From positions 1 to 22,739 of the forward strand of contig CAMLDR010000054.1 in assembly GCA_946478775.1 (NCBI GenBank): a DNA stretch of 22,739 nucleotides. Direction: 5' to 3'. The notes below the pieces were generated by a model. It was not told the DNA's origin and did not search any database. It saw nothing but the letters and a program-made list of their open reading frames with translations. Numbering within the stretch: the stretch's first letter is position 1; each line of letters opens with the position of its first letter. Below are positions 15,232 to 22,710 of this stretch, in pieces. Origin of the DNA: an uncultured Flavobacteriales bacterium. GTDB taxonomy: Bacteria > Bacteroidota > Bacteroidia > Flavobacteriales > Crocinitomicaceae. Position numbers and translations under genes: made by a program.

Positions 15232-15273
15232 CAGAATTCGAGAATTCCAGGGCTCGCGAATTCTCGAACTCTG
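15232..15273. repeat. Long hairpin: 16-bp inverted repeat with one mismatch
   Basis: CAGAATTCGAGAATTC (15232-15247) and GAATTCTCGAACTCTG (15258-15273) form a near-perfect stem with a ten-base loop. The single mismatch becomes a G-U pair on the minus strand. It lies in the spacer between the divergent nitroreductase and pentapeptide genes, about 120 bases upstream of the former and 90 upstream of the latter. There is no T tract. Operator, mobile-element trace or REP-like repeat are all possible. Confidence 0.75.
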
Positions 15274-15334
15274 TCAAATGATTTAATCGGGTGATCTTTA
15301 TACGGAAGTAACCTGAACAGTCCGTTTCATTCGT

Positions 15335-15342
15335 TAAATTTG
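15335..15342 (+). promoter_or_regulatory. Predicted -7 box of the pentapeptide-repeat gene
   Basis: TAAATTTG matches TAnnTTTG exactly and lies 20 bases before the ATG at 15363. No clear TTG element is seen at -33. Confidence 0.4.
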
Positions 15343-15362
15343 CCCAAATCCAAAGCAGAAAC

Positions 15363-15937
15363 ATGAGTAACAAACTTCACGAAGGAAAAACATTCAACAA
15401 GGTCAATTACGCCAACAAACAACTCATCAATAACGAATTCAGTAACTGTCAGTTTATTGAATGCGATTTTAGTAAAACCAACTTCAGTAGCATTGATTTT
15501 GTAGACTGTGAATTCGAAAGCTGCAATTTCTCATTGACGGTTCTAAAATACGCCGGACTAAAAGATGTTCATTTCAAAGACTGCAAGATCGTTGGAGTAG
15601 ATTTCAGTGCCTGCAACGACTTTTTGTTTCAGTCAAATTCACCGACTGCAGCCTGGATTATGCTACCTTTCATTCCAAAAAAATGAAGAATACTGTTTTC
15701 ACAAACTGTGTGATAAAAGAAGTGGATTTCTCTGAAGTCGATCTGTCACAAGCCAAATTTACAAACTGTGACCTCACGCGCTCTATTTTCGACCGAAGTA
15801 TCCTGGATAAAGCAGATTTCAGTTCAGCAGTGAATTTTGACATCAATCCGGAGCGAAACCGAATCAAGAAAACTGTTTTTGCTTCAAGCGGATTAATCGG
15901 ACTGCTGACGAAGTATGATTTGGTAGTGAAGGAATGA
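15363..15937 (+). pseudogene. Pentapeptide-repeat protein (Qnr/McbG-like), split by an apparent one-base deletion
   Basis: Two overlapping frames each encode half of one right-handed beta-helix protein. The first (15363-15686) has good repeats up to about residue 89 (repeated CxFxxCxF-type pentads), then ends in a non-repeat tail, SPTAAWIMLPFIPKK. In the next frame, from about 15632, the repeat resumes at once as VKFTDCSLDYATFHSKK and runs into the second frame (ATG at 15683), ending at 15937. Adding one base at the GTC near 15632 would join them into about 191 residues, the usual Qnr-like length. The first stop and the second ATG also overlap as ATGA, so separate translation is possible. A base missing in the assembly would equally explain this. 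Confidence 0.75.
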
Positions 15938-15954
15938 TTTTTTCTTAAAATCAG

Positions 15955-15982
15955 GTGGGGACGCAATGCCTTGCGTCCCCAC
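15955..15982. repeat. Perfect 12-bp hairpin, likely dispersed palindromic repeat
   Basis: GTGGGGACGCAA (15955-15966) and TTGCGTCCCCAC (15971-15982) are exactly complementary around a four-base loop. No T tract follows, so it is not an ordinary terminator. The GGGACGCAA..TTGCGTCCC form resembles repeats I recall from spacers in many Bacteroidota. Confidence 0.7.
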
Positions 15983-15998
15983 AGAAATTCCTTAAACA

Positions 15999-16025
15999 AA
16001 AAAGCCCAGTAAAACTGGGCTTTTT
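15999..16025 (+). terminator. Rho-independent terminator after the pentapeptide gene
   Basis: AAAAAGCCCAGT (15999-16010) pairs with ACTGGGCTTTTT (16014-16025) around a three-base loop; a T tract follows on the plus strand and an A tract upstream gives the same signal on the minus strand, so it may work both ways. Confidence 0.85.
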
Positions 16026-16039
16026 GTAGCGAGACGGAG

Positions 16040-16057
16040 TCCCGATAGCTATCGGGA
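16040..16057. repeat. Perfect 18-bp palindrome inside the tRNA remnant
   Basis: TCCCGATAGCTATCGGGA is its own reverse complement, centred on AGCT. It interrupts the T-arm region of the tRNA-Met fragment. Confidence 0.85.
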
Positions 16058-16067
16058 TGAACTCTGG

Positions 16068-16083
16068 TCCGTCAGCTGACGGA
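16068..16083. repeat. Perfect 16-bp palindrome inside the tRNA remnant
   Basis: TCCGTCAGCTGACGGA is its own reverse complement, also centred on AGCT. It replaces the anticodon-stem side of the tRNA-Met fragment, ten bases from the first palindrome. Confidence 0.85.
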
Positions 16084-16122
16084 TATGAATCCTACTTTCA
16101 AAACAAAACTTTTCAAAACAAA

Positions 16123-16150
16123 AAAAGAGGAAGCAAAAACTTCCTCTTTT
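16123..16150 (-). terminator. Terminator of tRNA-Met
   Basis: AAAAGAGGAAG (16123-16133) pairs with CTTCCTCTTTT (16140-16150) around a six-base loop. On the minus strand it lies directly after the tRNA 3' end and is followed by a T tract. Confidence 0.85.
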
Positions 16151-16151
16151 G

Positions 16152-16225
16152 TAGCGAGACGGAGAGTTGAACTCCGGACCTCAGGGTTATGAATCCTGCG
16201 CTCTAACCAACTGAGCTATCTCGCC
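16152..16225 (-). tRNA. tRNA-Met (anticodon CAT, elongator type)
   Basis: The minus strand folds as a tRNA of 74 bases: acceptor stem GGCGAGA with TCTCGCT, D arm with AGCTCAGTTGGTTAGAGC, anticodon loop TTCATAA, T arm with GTTCAACTC, and discriminator A. CCA is not encoded. The acceptor start and the D arm fit elongator Met rather than initiator; a tRNA-Ile2 with modified CAT cannot be excluded by anticodon alone but its other features do not fit. A promoter lies about 75 bases upstream and a terminator directly downstream. Confidence 0.95.
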
Positions 16226-16300
16226 ATATATGATCTAAAAATTCCTTTCGTTCCCCTGAAAGGCGGCACTGCGCCTGTGCCTATTGCTTCAGCGCGGGCA

Positions 16301-16330
16301 CAAAGATAATTACTTTTTTTTTCTGTGCAA
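16301..16330 (-). promoter_or_regulatory. Promoter of tRNA-Met
   Basis: TTGC (16330-16327) and TATCTTTG (16308-16301) on the minus strand, 18 bases apart, match both Bacteroidota housekeeping promoter elements. Transcription would start near 16295, giving a leader of about 70 bases removed by RNase P. The promoter lies just behind the stop codon of the upstream methyltransferase gene. Confidence 0.7.
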
Positions 16331-16332
16331 GA

Positions 16333-17082
16333 CTAAGAACGGTCTTCTTCGTATAAAACTTTTGTCTTGTGCTTTAGTAACTTGAAAATCAAGCTAAACA
16401 GCAATGCGCCTGCGATCCAATAAACATAACATAAAGGGTTTTCAATCTTCCAGGTCATAAAATATTCACGAAGTCCTGCTACGAAAACAAAGCCCAATAC
16501 CGTTGCGGAAATTCCGGAGTACTCACGGCGCATGATCGTTTTCATGGAGAAAGGAATATTTCCTTTGATATAATTCTTCATGCTTGGCCAGAATGCAGGA
16601 ACGGAATTCGACCAGGTTACATAGCTTTCACCGAATTTACGCTCCAGGAAACGCTCTTCTGCAAACATGATTCGCTCGTAATAGATCCAAAACAGTAAGC
16701 TCACGATGACAATAAAGTAAACGTTGAATGTAAAACACACAATCCCGATCCACATAAAATAGTTCCCTAAATAGAGTGGGTGACGAACTGTGGAATAAAT
16801 TCCTTTTGTATTTAAAGCCTCGGCAACCTGCTCCTGCGTGTTTCTGCCGGAAGTATTCTTGTTACTCGTCCCAATAGCAATAGCGCGGATTACCTGTCCT
16901 AAGACTGACATAGCAATTGCAGCACCGGTACAGATGTAATACCAGCGAGCATCATCCATAATGCATTGAACATCTGTAAAATAGATTACGGGAATCGCTA
17001 AAGCGAACAAAATAACGGGGATTTGTCCTCTGTACTTGAAGAGTTTGTTTCCGTTTTTTTCAAATGAATGTACTAACGCCAT
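16333..17082 (-). CDS. Isoprenylcysteine-carboxyl-methyltransferase/PEMT-like membrane protein
   Basis: A 249-residue membrane protein with about six hydrophobic segments. Residues about 100-180 carry the conserved methyltransferase core of the ICMT/PEMT superfamily: STVRHPLYLGNYFMW for cofactor binding and ERFLERKFGESYVTWSNSV followed by PAFWP. Family members methylate lipids or prenyl-like substrates with S-adenosylmethionine; the substrate here is unknown, since bacteria have no prenylated CaaX proteins of their own. It starts 62 bases from the divergent START-like gene, so the two share a control region. The tRNA-Met promoter begins at its 3' end. Confidence 0.87.
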   Translation of the reverse strand: MALVHSFEKNGNKLFKYRGQIPVILFALAIPVIYFTDVQCIMDDARWYYICTGAAIAMSVLGQVIRAIAIGTSNKNTSGRNTQEQVAEALNTKGIYSTVRHPLYLGNYFMWIGIVCFTFNVYFIVIVSLLFWIYYERIMFAEERFLERKFGESYVTWSNSVPAFWPSMKNYIKGNIPFSMKTIMRREYSGISATVLGFVFVAGLREYFMTWKIENPLCYVYWIAGALLFSLIFKLLKHKTKVLYEEDRS

Positions 17083-17144
17083 GAAAGAAATGTGTATATT
17101 TCGAAAATGATTTTTCGGCGCGAAGTTAACATTATTAAACTACT

Positions 17145-17534
17145 ATGACAAATAAGGAACGATTCGAATTAGAATATGTATTAAGAACCTCACCGAAGGT
17201 TCTGGATAAATTGCTGTCTACACCTGACGGATTGAGCGAGTGGTTTGCCGATGATGTTATTGTAAAAGATGATATGTATACCTTTCACTGGGATGGAAGT
17301 GAAGAACAAGCGCGATTAATCTCCAAAAAGGCCGGAGAATACATTAAATGGCAATGGTTGAACGACGAAGAGGATGACCTCGAAACATTCTTTGAAATGA
17401 AATACACCATTGACCCCATGACGAAGGTTGTTATCCTTACAGTTTCGGATTTTGCGGAAAGAACGGAAAAAGATGAGATCGTACGCCTTTGGGAATCGCA
17501 AATCAGTGATTTGAGAAGAGTAATTGGGGCATAG
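17145..17534 (+). CDS. START-like domain protein
   Basis: A 129-residue soluble protein of the SRPBCC/START-like fold, in the Bacteroidota branch related to AHSA1. The signature LSTPDGLSEWFADDVIVKDD (about 24-43) and the following FHWDGSEEQARL are characteristic, and the acidic stretch NDEEDDLETFFEM precedes a beta-strand and the C-terminal helix. Such domains bind hydrophobic ligands or act with chaperones; no ligand or partner is evident. It is divergent from the methyltransferase gene. A mild repeat of GTTCAAAAG/GGTTCAAAAGG lies in its 3' spacer. Confidence 0.88.
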   Translation: MTNKERFELEYVLRTSPKVLDKLLSTPDGLSEWFADDVIVKDDMYTFHWDGSEEQARLISKKAGEYIKWQWLNDEEDDLETFFEMKYTIDPMTKVVILTVSDFAERTEKDEIVRLWESQISDLRRVIGA

Positions 17535-17627
17535 AAGAAAGTTCAAAAGTTAAAAGGTTCAAAAGGATTCAATCAATTTATAGTTCAGATCGTTTAAAAA
17601 CCGACAATTTGAACATTTGAACATAAA

Positions 17628-17656
17628 AAAGCGCCAGTTAATCACACCGACGCTTT
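17628..17656 (-). terminator. Terminator of the M3 peptidase gene
   Basis: On the minus strand AAAGCGTCGGT (17656-17646) pairs with ACTGGCGCTTT (17638-17628), 11 pairs with two G-U wobbles, a seven-base loop, and a six-T tract after it. Confidence 0.8.
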
Positions 17657-17663
17657 CTGTTTT

Positions 17664-19358
17664 TTAATTCAACTCATTAATCGATTCCGTCAAATTTTTA
17701 CTGATATCTTCCAATGCAGACTGAGAGAAATCGAATTTCAGTCCAGCAGTTTCGTAAATCTCTGGGATTGATTTGGTATAACCCAATGCCAAGGCATTTT
17801 TATAATCTGCTAAAGCTTTCGCCGGGTTCTTCTTATAGTTATTCCAAACGCCCAAAGCACCCAATTGTGCAATTCCGTATTCGATATAGTAGAACGGAAC
17901 TTCAAATAAGTGCAGCTGCTTCTGCCAGGAACTCTCCAAAACAGATTCATACCCCTCATAATCAACCAGTCCGGTCCCAAAGCGTTTGCTTAGTCTAAGC
18001 CACTCCTGTGTTCTTTCAGCGGTTGAATGAGTTGGATGAGTATAAATCCAATGCTGGAAGGCGTCAATTTGAGCAATCCAGGGCAATACTTTTACTACAG
18101 ACTCCAATTGCTCCAGCTTAGCTCGTCTGAGATCATTCTCATTCGTGTAGAATTCATCCCAAAGTTCCATCGTCAGTAATTCCATCGACATCGAAGCTAA
18201 TTCAGCCACTTCCGAAGGCAGGGATTTAAATCCGGTTAATTCCAGGTCACGGCTCAAAAAAGAATGAACAGCGTGTCCGCCTTCATGAACCATCGTGGTC
18301 AAATCTCTTTGTGCTCCGGCTGCATTCATAAAGATGAACGGTATTCCGGACTCATAAAGCGGATAGTTATACCCTCCGGGAGCCTTGCCGGCTTTTGAAT
18401 CCAAATCCAGGAATCCACCGGTTTTCATCGTTTTAAGACAATCACCGAAGTAGGTGTCCAGTTTTTGGAATACGGCTATCGATTTATCCAATAGTTCCTC
18501 ACCGTTCTCAAAAGGTTTTAACGGAGCCAGTCCGTCCGGATCTACTTCCGTATCCCATGGTTTCAATTTGGACTTACCCAATTTATCCAACTTTTTCAGG
18601 CTCAGCTGTTTGACAATCGGAACAATCAGGTTCTCAATTGCATCGTGAAAAGCCAGGCAGTCCTCCACTGTATAATCAAATCGACCAAGCGCCTTGAACT
18701 TGTAATCGCGGTAGTCTGTGCAATCTGCATTCTTTGCTACCCGGTCTCTCAATTGGACCAATTGGTTGAACAACTCATCCAATGCATCCCGATCCTGCAA
18801 TCTTCGGGCGGTTATTAGCTCATAAACTTCTTTGCGAACCGTTTCATTCGGATCTTTCAAAAAATTTGCAGCTTGCGGCATCGTCAATTCTTTTCCCTGG
18901 TAAGTGATCATCTGCTTTCCGGAAATTGCTCCGAATTGCTGACTCAGGGTATTCAATTCTGTTTCCAATGGGATGTTCTCCTCACGGAACAATTCCAATG
19001 CCGATTGCGTTCCTCTGAAATAGATCGCATATGCCTTATCTTCCGATAATTCCTTCACGAAAGGAGAAGCCATCATTTTTTGGTTCAATGAATCTTCAAA
19101 AGGAGCAAGGTTCGGCTGAATTTCAGTAACGAAAAACTGGTAAGATTCCGTCAGTTTCTCATCCAGTGTATTGATTGTCATTTTAATATAACGCCAGGCC
19201 ATATTCTCTTCCAGTACAGCTTCCAGTTCACTTTTGTCGGACAACCATTGTTTAAAGGATTCTTTTGAAGAAATATCCCTGTTTTGAAGATCCAAAAGAT
19301 AGGATTCTACAGATTTCCAACTTTCGCAGGTGAAATCGGGTGAAACAAATTTTCTCAT
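17664..19358 (-). CDS. M3-family oligoendopeptidase
   Basis: A 564-residue cytoplasmic zinc peptidase of the M3/PepF type, within the usual 560-600 length. The zinc motif HEGGH is at 358-362 with catalytic Glu359, followed by SEVAELASMSMELL, in which Glu386 probably supplies the third zinc ligand. The central SGIPFIFMNAAGAQRDLTT region and the C-terminal YYIEYGIAQLGA are family-typical. It cleaves short peptides, as in recycling of protein breakdown products. No signal peptide. It is separated by a strong terminator from the DUF5606 gene upstream, so it is its own transcription unit. Confidence 0.94.
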   Translation of the reverse strand: MRKFVSPDFTCESWKSVESYLLDLQNRDISSKESFKQWLSDKSELEAVLEENMAWRYIKMTINTLDEKLTESYQFFVTEIQPNLAPFEDSLNQKMMASPFVKELSEDKAYAIYFRGTQSALELFREENIPLETELNTLSQQFGAISGKQMITYQGKELTMPQAANFLKDPNETVRKEVYELITARRLQDRDALDELFNQLVQLRDRVAKNADCTDYRDYKFKALGRFDYTVEDCLAFHDAIENLIVPIVKQLSLKKLDKLGKSKLKPWDTEVDPDGLAPLKPFENGEELLDKSIAVFQKLDTYFGDCLKTMKTGGFLDLDSKAGKAPGGYNYPLYESGIPFIFMNAAGAQRDLTTMVHEGGHAVHSFLSRDLELTGFKSLPSEVAELASMSMELLTMELWDEFYTNENDLRRAKLEQLESVVKVLPWIAQIDAFQHWIYTHPTHSTAERTQEWLRLSKRFGTGLVDYEGYESVLESSWQKQLHLFEVPFYYIEYGIAQLGALGVWNNYKKNPAKALADYKNALALGYTKSIPEIYETAGLKFDFSQSALEDISKNLTESINELN

Positions 19359-19371
19359 AACACAAAAATAA

Positions 19372-19409
19372 AAAAAGAAGGGGCGGAAAATTTCCCGCCC
19401 CTTCTTTTT
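19372..19409 (-). terminator. Terminator of the DUF5606 gene
   Basis: AAAAAGAAGGGGCGG (19372-19386) and CCGCCCCTTCTTTTT (19395-19409) form a perfect 15-bp stem with an eight-base loop and T runs on both sides. It lies between the DUF5606 stop and the peptidase start. Confidence 0.9.
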
Positions 19410-19427
19410 ATGAAATATTTTGGATAA

Positions 19428-20087
19428 TTACTTCCCTCTGGATGTACCTGTTTTAGGAGCAGCCACTTTTTTAGTGCTTGTTGCTTTTCCGGTTGCTTTC
19501 GCAGGTCCGCCTTTTGCAGCAGCAGCTTTCGGAGTTGCGGCCTTTGGAGCAGCAGCTTTCTTTGCCGGAGCTTTTTTAGCAGGGGCTTTTTCTTCTTTTG
19601 CATCTGCAGCTGATTCTTTCTTAGCAGCAGTCTTCGTAGCTTTTTCCTTCGGCTTTTCATCTTTTGCAGCTGAAGCCTTAGCTTTAGGCTTTTCTTCTTT
19701 CTCTTCAGGAACCAAAGCGCCCGCTTTCAACAACAGGTTGTACCACTGAAAGATTTTTTTGATGTCAGACGCATATACACGCTCCTGATCAAAATTTGGC
19801 AACACTTCAATCAAATAAGCTTTCAACTTATTTTGATCCTCTTTATGAGAAATAGTCTCTTTTCCTTTTTCCTTTTCAAAAATAGAAGCAAGGATTTCCT
19901 TTAACGGTTTGTCATCGTCATAGGTGTAGATAGAAATGTCATCCAAAGCGGAAATTCTGTCTGAAGCATACGCAGGAACGCGTTTTTTGTCTTCCAACGA
20001 TTCTACAATGATGTTGTTTTTACCTTGAGCCAATACTTTATAAAGTCCTGGTTTTCCTGAAATAGCAATGATACCTGTTAAATCCAT
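19428..20087 (-). CDS. DUF5606 protein with a Lys/Ala/Pro-rich histone-H1-like tail
   Basis: A 219-residue protein in two parts. Residues 1-125 are a compact DUF5606 domain (MDLTGIIAISGKPGLYKVLA at the start), a family I know only from Bacteroidota and without an established function. Residues about 127-219 are a low-complexity tail built of KKAP, AAPKA and AKK units, very basic toward the end and resembling histone H1 tails. Such tails bind nucleic acids non-specifically in other proteins, so DNA or RNA association is plausible but not shown. The tail is GC-rich and repetitive, so its length may vary between strains. The terminator isolates it from the peptidase gene. Confidence 0.85.
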   Translation of the reverse strand: MDLTGIIAISGKPGLYKVLAQGKNNIIVESLEDKKRVPAYASDRISALDDISIYTYDDDKPLKEILASIFEKEKGKETISHKEDQNKLKAYLIEVLPNFDQERVYASDIKKIFQWYNLLLKAGALVPEEKEEKPKAKASAAKDEKPKEKATKTAAKKESAADAKEEKAPAKKAPAKKAAAPKAATPKAAAAKGGPAKATGKATSTKKVAAPKTGTSRGK

Positions 20088-20124
20088 TCGATTAATTTAT
20101 TTGCGCCAAAAATACGGCTTCTTT

Positions 20125-22710
20125 TTAATTCTTCACAATTTTCACCCGAAAGTATTGAACATCCGTGTGAATAATTAAATAATATGTACCGTTTTCTAAT
20201 TCTGAAACAGAAATTTCATGCTTTCCGTCAGTGATTTTTTTCACCGCTCTTCCCTGAACATCAATCACTTGAATCGTTGACAAAGGAATTGAAGCATCTA
20301 TATTCAGATTTCCGGAGGTCGGATTGGGATAAACATGTATTTGATTGGTTAATTCATCAATTCCTAACGAAGGATTGTAAGGTTGTGAAAAAACTTCACA
20401 TCCGTCGGTACTTGTTCTTGAAACGGTGAAGAACGAAGAAGAAGGCATTGTAATGGTATAAGTTGTACTTGTAGCTCCCGGAATTGCAACTCCGTTCTCA
20501 TACCATTGCAAACTTGGATAAGGATCTGTTGAAATTAAAGTGCCGTTCACATAAATAACAGGAGCGGGTGGAGCAGACGCTGCCAAAACAGAAATTGTAT
20601 CTGAATAAGATACACAGCCGTTCTGATCGTAAGCCATAAAATAAACATCTCCCGAAGCTGTTAATGCCGAATTCAAAGTAGTATCTCCGTTCATCCATTC
20701 AATCGAATAACCCGGAATGGATGCCGTTGAAACAGCACTGTCTCCCGGACAGAAAAACGCGTCTGCCACAATGGTGTTAGTGAAATTCGATTGTAGCATC
20801 AGGTTCAAAGCGTGAATTTTACCGTATCCGTAAGCATTATTCGGAATAGTCCCTGTAAACCCATCCGTAAATGAAGTAGAGTGGATGGCATCCAAAAAGC
20901 TTTGGTAATTTCCTTTGGAACATTTCTCCAGGTAAAGCGCTGCAATTCCTGCAACTACCGGTGAAGCCATGGAAGTTCCGCCGTTGCGAACGTGTAAGCC
21001 ATCATTCGACATGACGGCATTAAGACCGGGATCATTTAACAACCAGAAAGGTCCTGCACTTAAAGAAACGTCTCCGCAAGCTACCACATCCGGTTTAATC
21101 ACTCCCAATCGGGTAGGGCCTTTCGAAGAAGCGGGAGTTAACTGTCCAACAGCCGTGTAATTTGGCGGATTTGGCAAATACTGGTTCCCATTATTGTCGA
21201 TATGTCCGTACCTGTTACGCATATTCCCAACAGTTACCACTTTCGGAGAACAGTTCCAGGAAGAAACGATCGTTTGCAGGGTATCCGGCATATTGTAGTA
21301 TTGGATATCCGGATAAACACCTGTTGAAGGCAATCCCGTCGTCAGCATATCATTCAATGCAATTGCAGCCGAACCGCTCCATGCATCATAACTTCCCGCT
21401 CCGGTCGTTTTTAAGGCATAGATATAGGAGGTCGAGTCTACATTGTTTAAATAAAACTCCAGATGCAGGTTAGGTCCCACTATTTCGGGATAAATTTCCA
21501 TGGTTGCAATTCGGTTCGATCCATTCCAAAGCGTATCTCTAATGACAGTTCCTACACCGGTATTTGCTGTGCGATAGATTGTTTGTGCACGTTCCTGAAA
21601 ACTTCCGCTTCCCAAATTCGCCGCCCAGGAATAAGTCCATCCGGCATTTGAAAGATCTGCCCACAAATCCAGGTAAACGGTATTCGGTCCCAACTGGCTT
21701 CCCGGATTTGGTTTTACCCAAACAAAAGAAGTATCCGTATCCACATCACCGTGAACATGGTATTTTCCCCATGCACCTGAGTTTCCTGCTGCACAAACAA
21801 TGATCCGTCCATCTTTCTCATCCAGCATATTGTCCATTAAAACAGCTGCTGGATCTGTTCCGTCGTGACTTCCTAAATAAGTTCCTACCGATAAATTCAC
21901 CACCGCCGGAAGCCCCAGCTCATCCGCTTTTTTGAAAACGAAATCGCAGGCATCAGCAACTGTGAGTGTCCAATTGGGCAGATTAAAGTTTGTTTCAATG
22001 ATGATGATCTTTGCTTCAGGAGCCATTCCGGTTTCTTTCCCGTTAGCCAATCCGCTTGAAACCCCCGCTCCGGCAACAGAAGTTCCGTGAGCAGAAGACT
22101 CTTCCATACTTCCACAGGTTCCCGCCTGGATTTCAGCTGCAGTCCATAACTGTCCGTAACCATAAGGCTGCGGGGTATTTGCCGCTACAGGAAGTGTGTG
22201 GTCCCAATAATAAAGTACCCGTGTATTTCCGTTTATATCTTTAAAATCGCCGTGATTGTAATCCAATCCCTGATCCACAAAAGCCACAATGACATCTTTT
22301 CCTTTAAACGGTGTCTGCAAACCTCCCAATCCCTGGTGAACAGGTTTTACAAAGTGCTTCACAAGGGTAGAATCATTCAATGCCTTTGGTGCTGCAAATT
22401 CCAAATAGAATGAGTTGATTAGCTTGGTATCCATTGCTTCTTTGATCCAGCCGGGTTTCGCTTGAATGTAGATCCATTCGCGGGTTACCTGTTTCACAGA
22501 GATCTCTTTTACAGCCAATAACGCATCCAGGTTCCCTGAATTCGCAACAGCAAAAGCAGCAGGAATAGCAGGCTGCTCTTCCAGTAATTTCTTGAATCTG
22601 AAATTATCCGTCTGTGCAAAACCCGGTGTTGAATTAATCAAAATTAATCCTGCTATGAATAATATTTTATTTACTTTCACCGCTTGTTGTAGTAGTTTTC
22701 CTATGAACAT
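20125..22710 (-). CDS. Secreted S8 (subtilisin-like) serine protease with type IX secretion sorting domain
   Basis: An 861-residue exported protease. The signal peptide spans about 14-32 (ending FAQ); a GTG at residue 11 would be a more compact start. A propeptide-like region runs to about 130. The catalytic triad is Asp146 (VDQGLD), His208 (AHGTSVAG) and Ser580 (GTSMASP), with oxyanion Asn310 (AAGNSG). A long insertion of about 320-480 lies between oxyanion Asn and Ser. Two Ig-like or PKD-like stretches (about 645-775) follow, then the C-terminal sorting domain from about 790 with VYPNPTSG and the ENGTYYLII segment, which directs export across the outer membrane. Role: extracellular protein degradation (inferred). 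Confidence 0.95.
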   Translation of the reverse strand: MFIGKLLQQAVKVNKILFIAGLILINSTPGFAQTDNFRFKKLLEEQPAIPAAFAVANSGNLDALLAVKEISVKQVTREWIYIQAKPGWIKEAMDTKLINSFYLEFAAPKALNDSTLVKHFVKPVHQGLGGLQTPFKGKDVIVAFVDQGLDYNHGDFKDINGNTRVLYYWDHTLPVAANTPQPYGYGQLWTAAEIQAGTCGSMEESSAHGTSVAGAGVSSGLANGKETGMAPEAKIIIIETNFNLPNWTLTVADACDFVFKKADELGLPAVVNLSVGTYLGSHDGTDPAAVLMDNMLDEKDGRIIVCAAGNSGAWGKYHVHGDVDTDTSFVWVKPNPGSQLGPNTVYLDLWADLSNAGWTYSWAANLGSGSFQERAQTIYRTANTGVGTVIRDTLWNGSNRIATMEIYPEIVGPNLHLEFYLNNVDSTSYIYALKTTGAGSYDAWSGSAAIALNDMLTTGLPSTGVYPDIQYYNMPDTLQTIVSSWNCSPKVVTVGNMRNRYGHIDNNGNQYLPNPPNYTAVGQLTPASSKGPTRLGVIKPDVVACGDVSLSAGPFWLLNDPGLNAVMSNDGLHVRNGGTSMASPVVAGIAALYLEKCSKGNYQSFLDAIHSTSFTDGFTGTIPNNAYGYGKIHALNLMLQSNFTNTIVADAFFCPGDSAVSTASIPGYSIEWMNGDTTLNSALTASGDVYFMAYDQNGCVSYSDTISVLAASAPPAPVIYVNGTLISTDPYPSLQWYENGVAIPGATSTTYTITMPSSSFFTVSRTSTDGCEVFSQPYNPSLGIDELTNQIHVYPNPTSGNLNIDASIPLSTIQVIDVQGRAVKKITDGKHEISVSELENGTYYLIIHTDVQYFRVKIVKN

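Larger units (their letters stand above)
16026..16094 (-). pseudogene. Decayed 3' fragment of a tRNA-Met gene carrying two palindromes
   Basis: Three blocks match the intact tRNA-Met gene at 16152-16225: 14 of 14 bases (16026-16039), 9 of 10 (16058-16067) and 10 of 10 (16084-16093). Between them, an 18-bp perfect palindrome (16040-16057) replaces three bases of the T arm, and a 16-bp perfect palindrome (16068-16083) replaces ten bases of the variable and anticodon-stem region. The 5' half is absent. It cannot form a tRNA. Confidence 0.75.

Noticed and set aside
15683..15937. Independent small pentapeptide gene
   Set aside because: Its repeat pattern begins upstream of its ATG in the same frame, so it is better read as the 3' half of a split gene.
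19355..19660. Minus-strand Leu/Lys/Arg-rich frame
   Set aside because: It is a shifted reading of the same repetitive tail and crosses a strong terminator.
19420..19749. Plus-strand frame rich in Ala, Phe and Gly
   Set aside because: It is the reverse reading of the Lys/Ala-rich DUF5606 tail; low-complexity DNA keeps several frames open.
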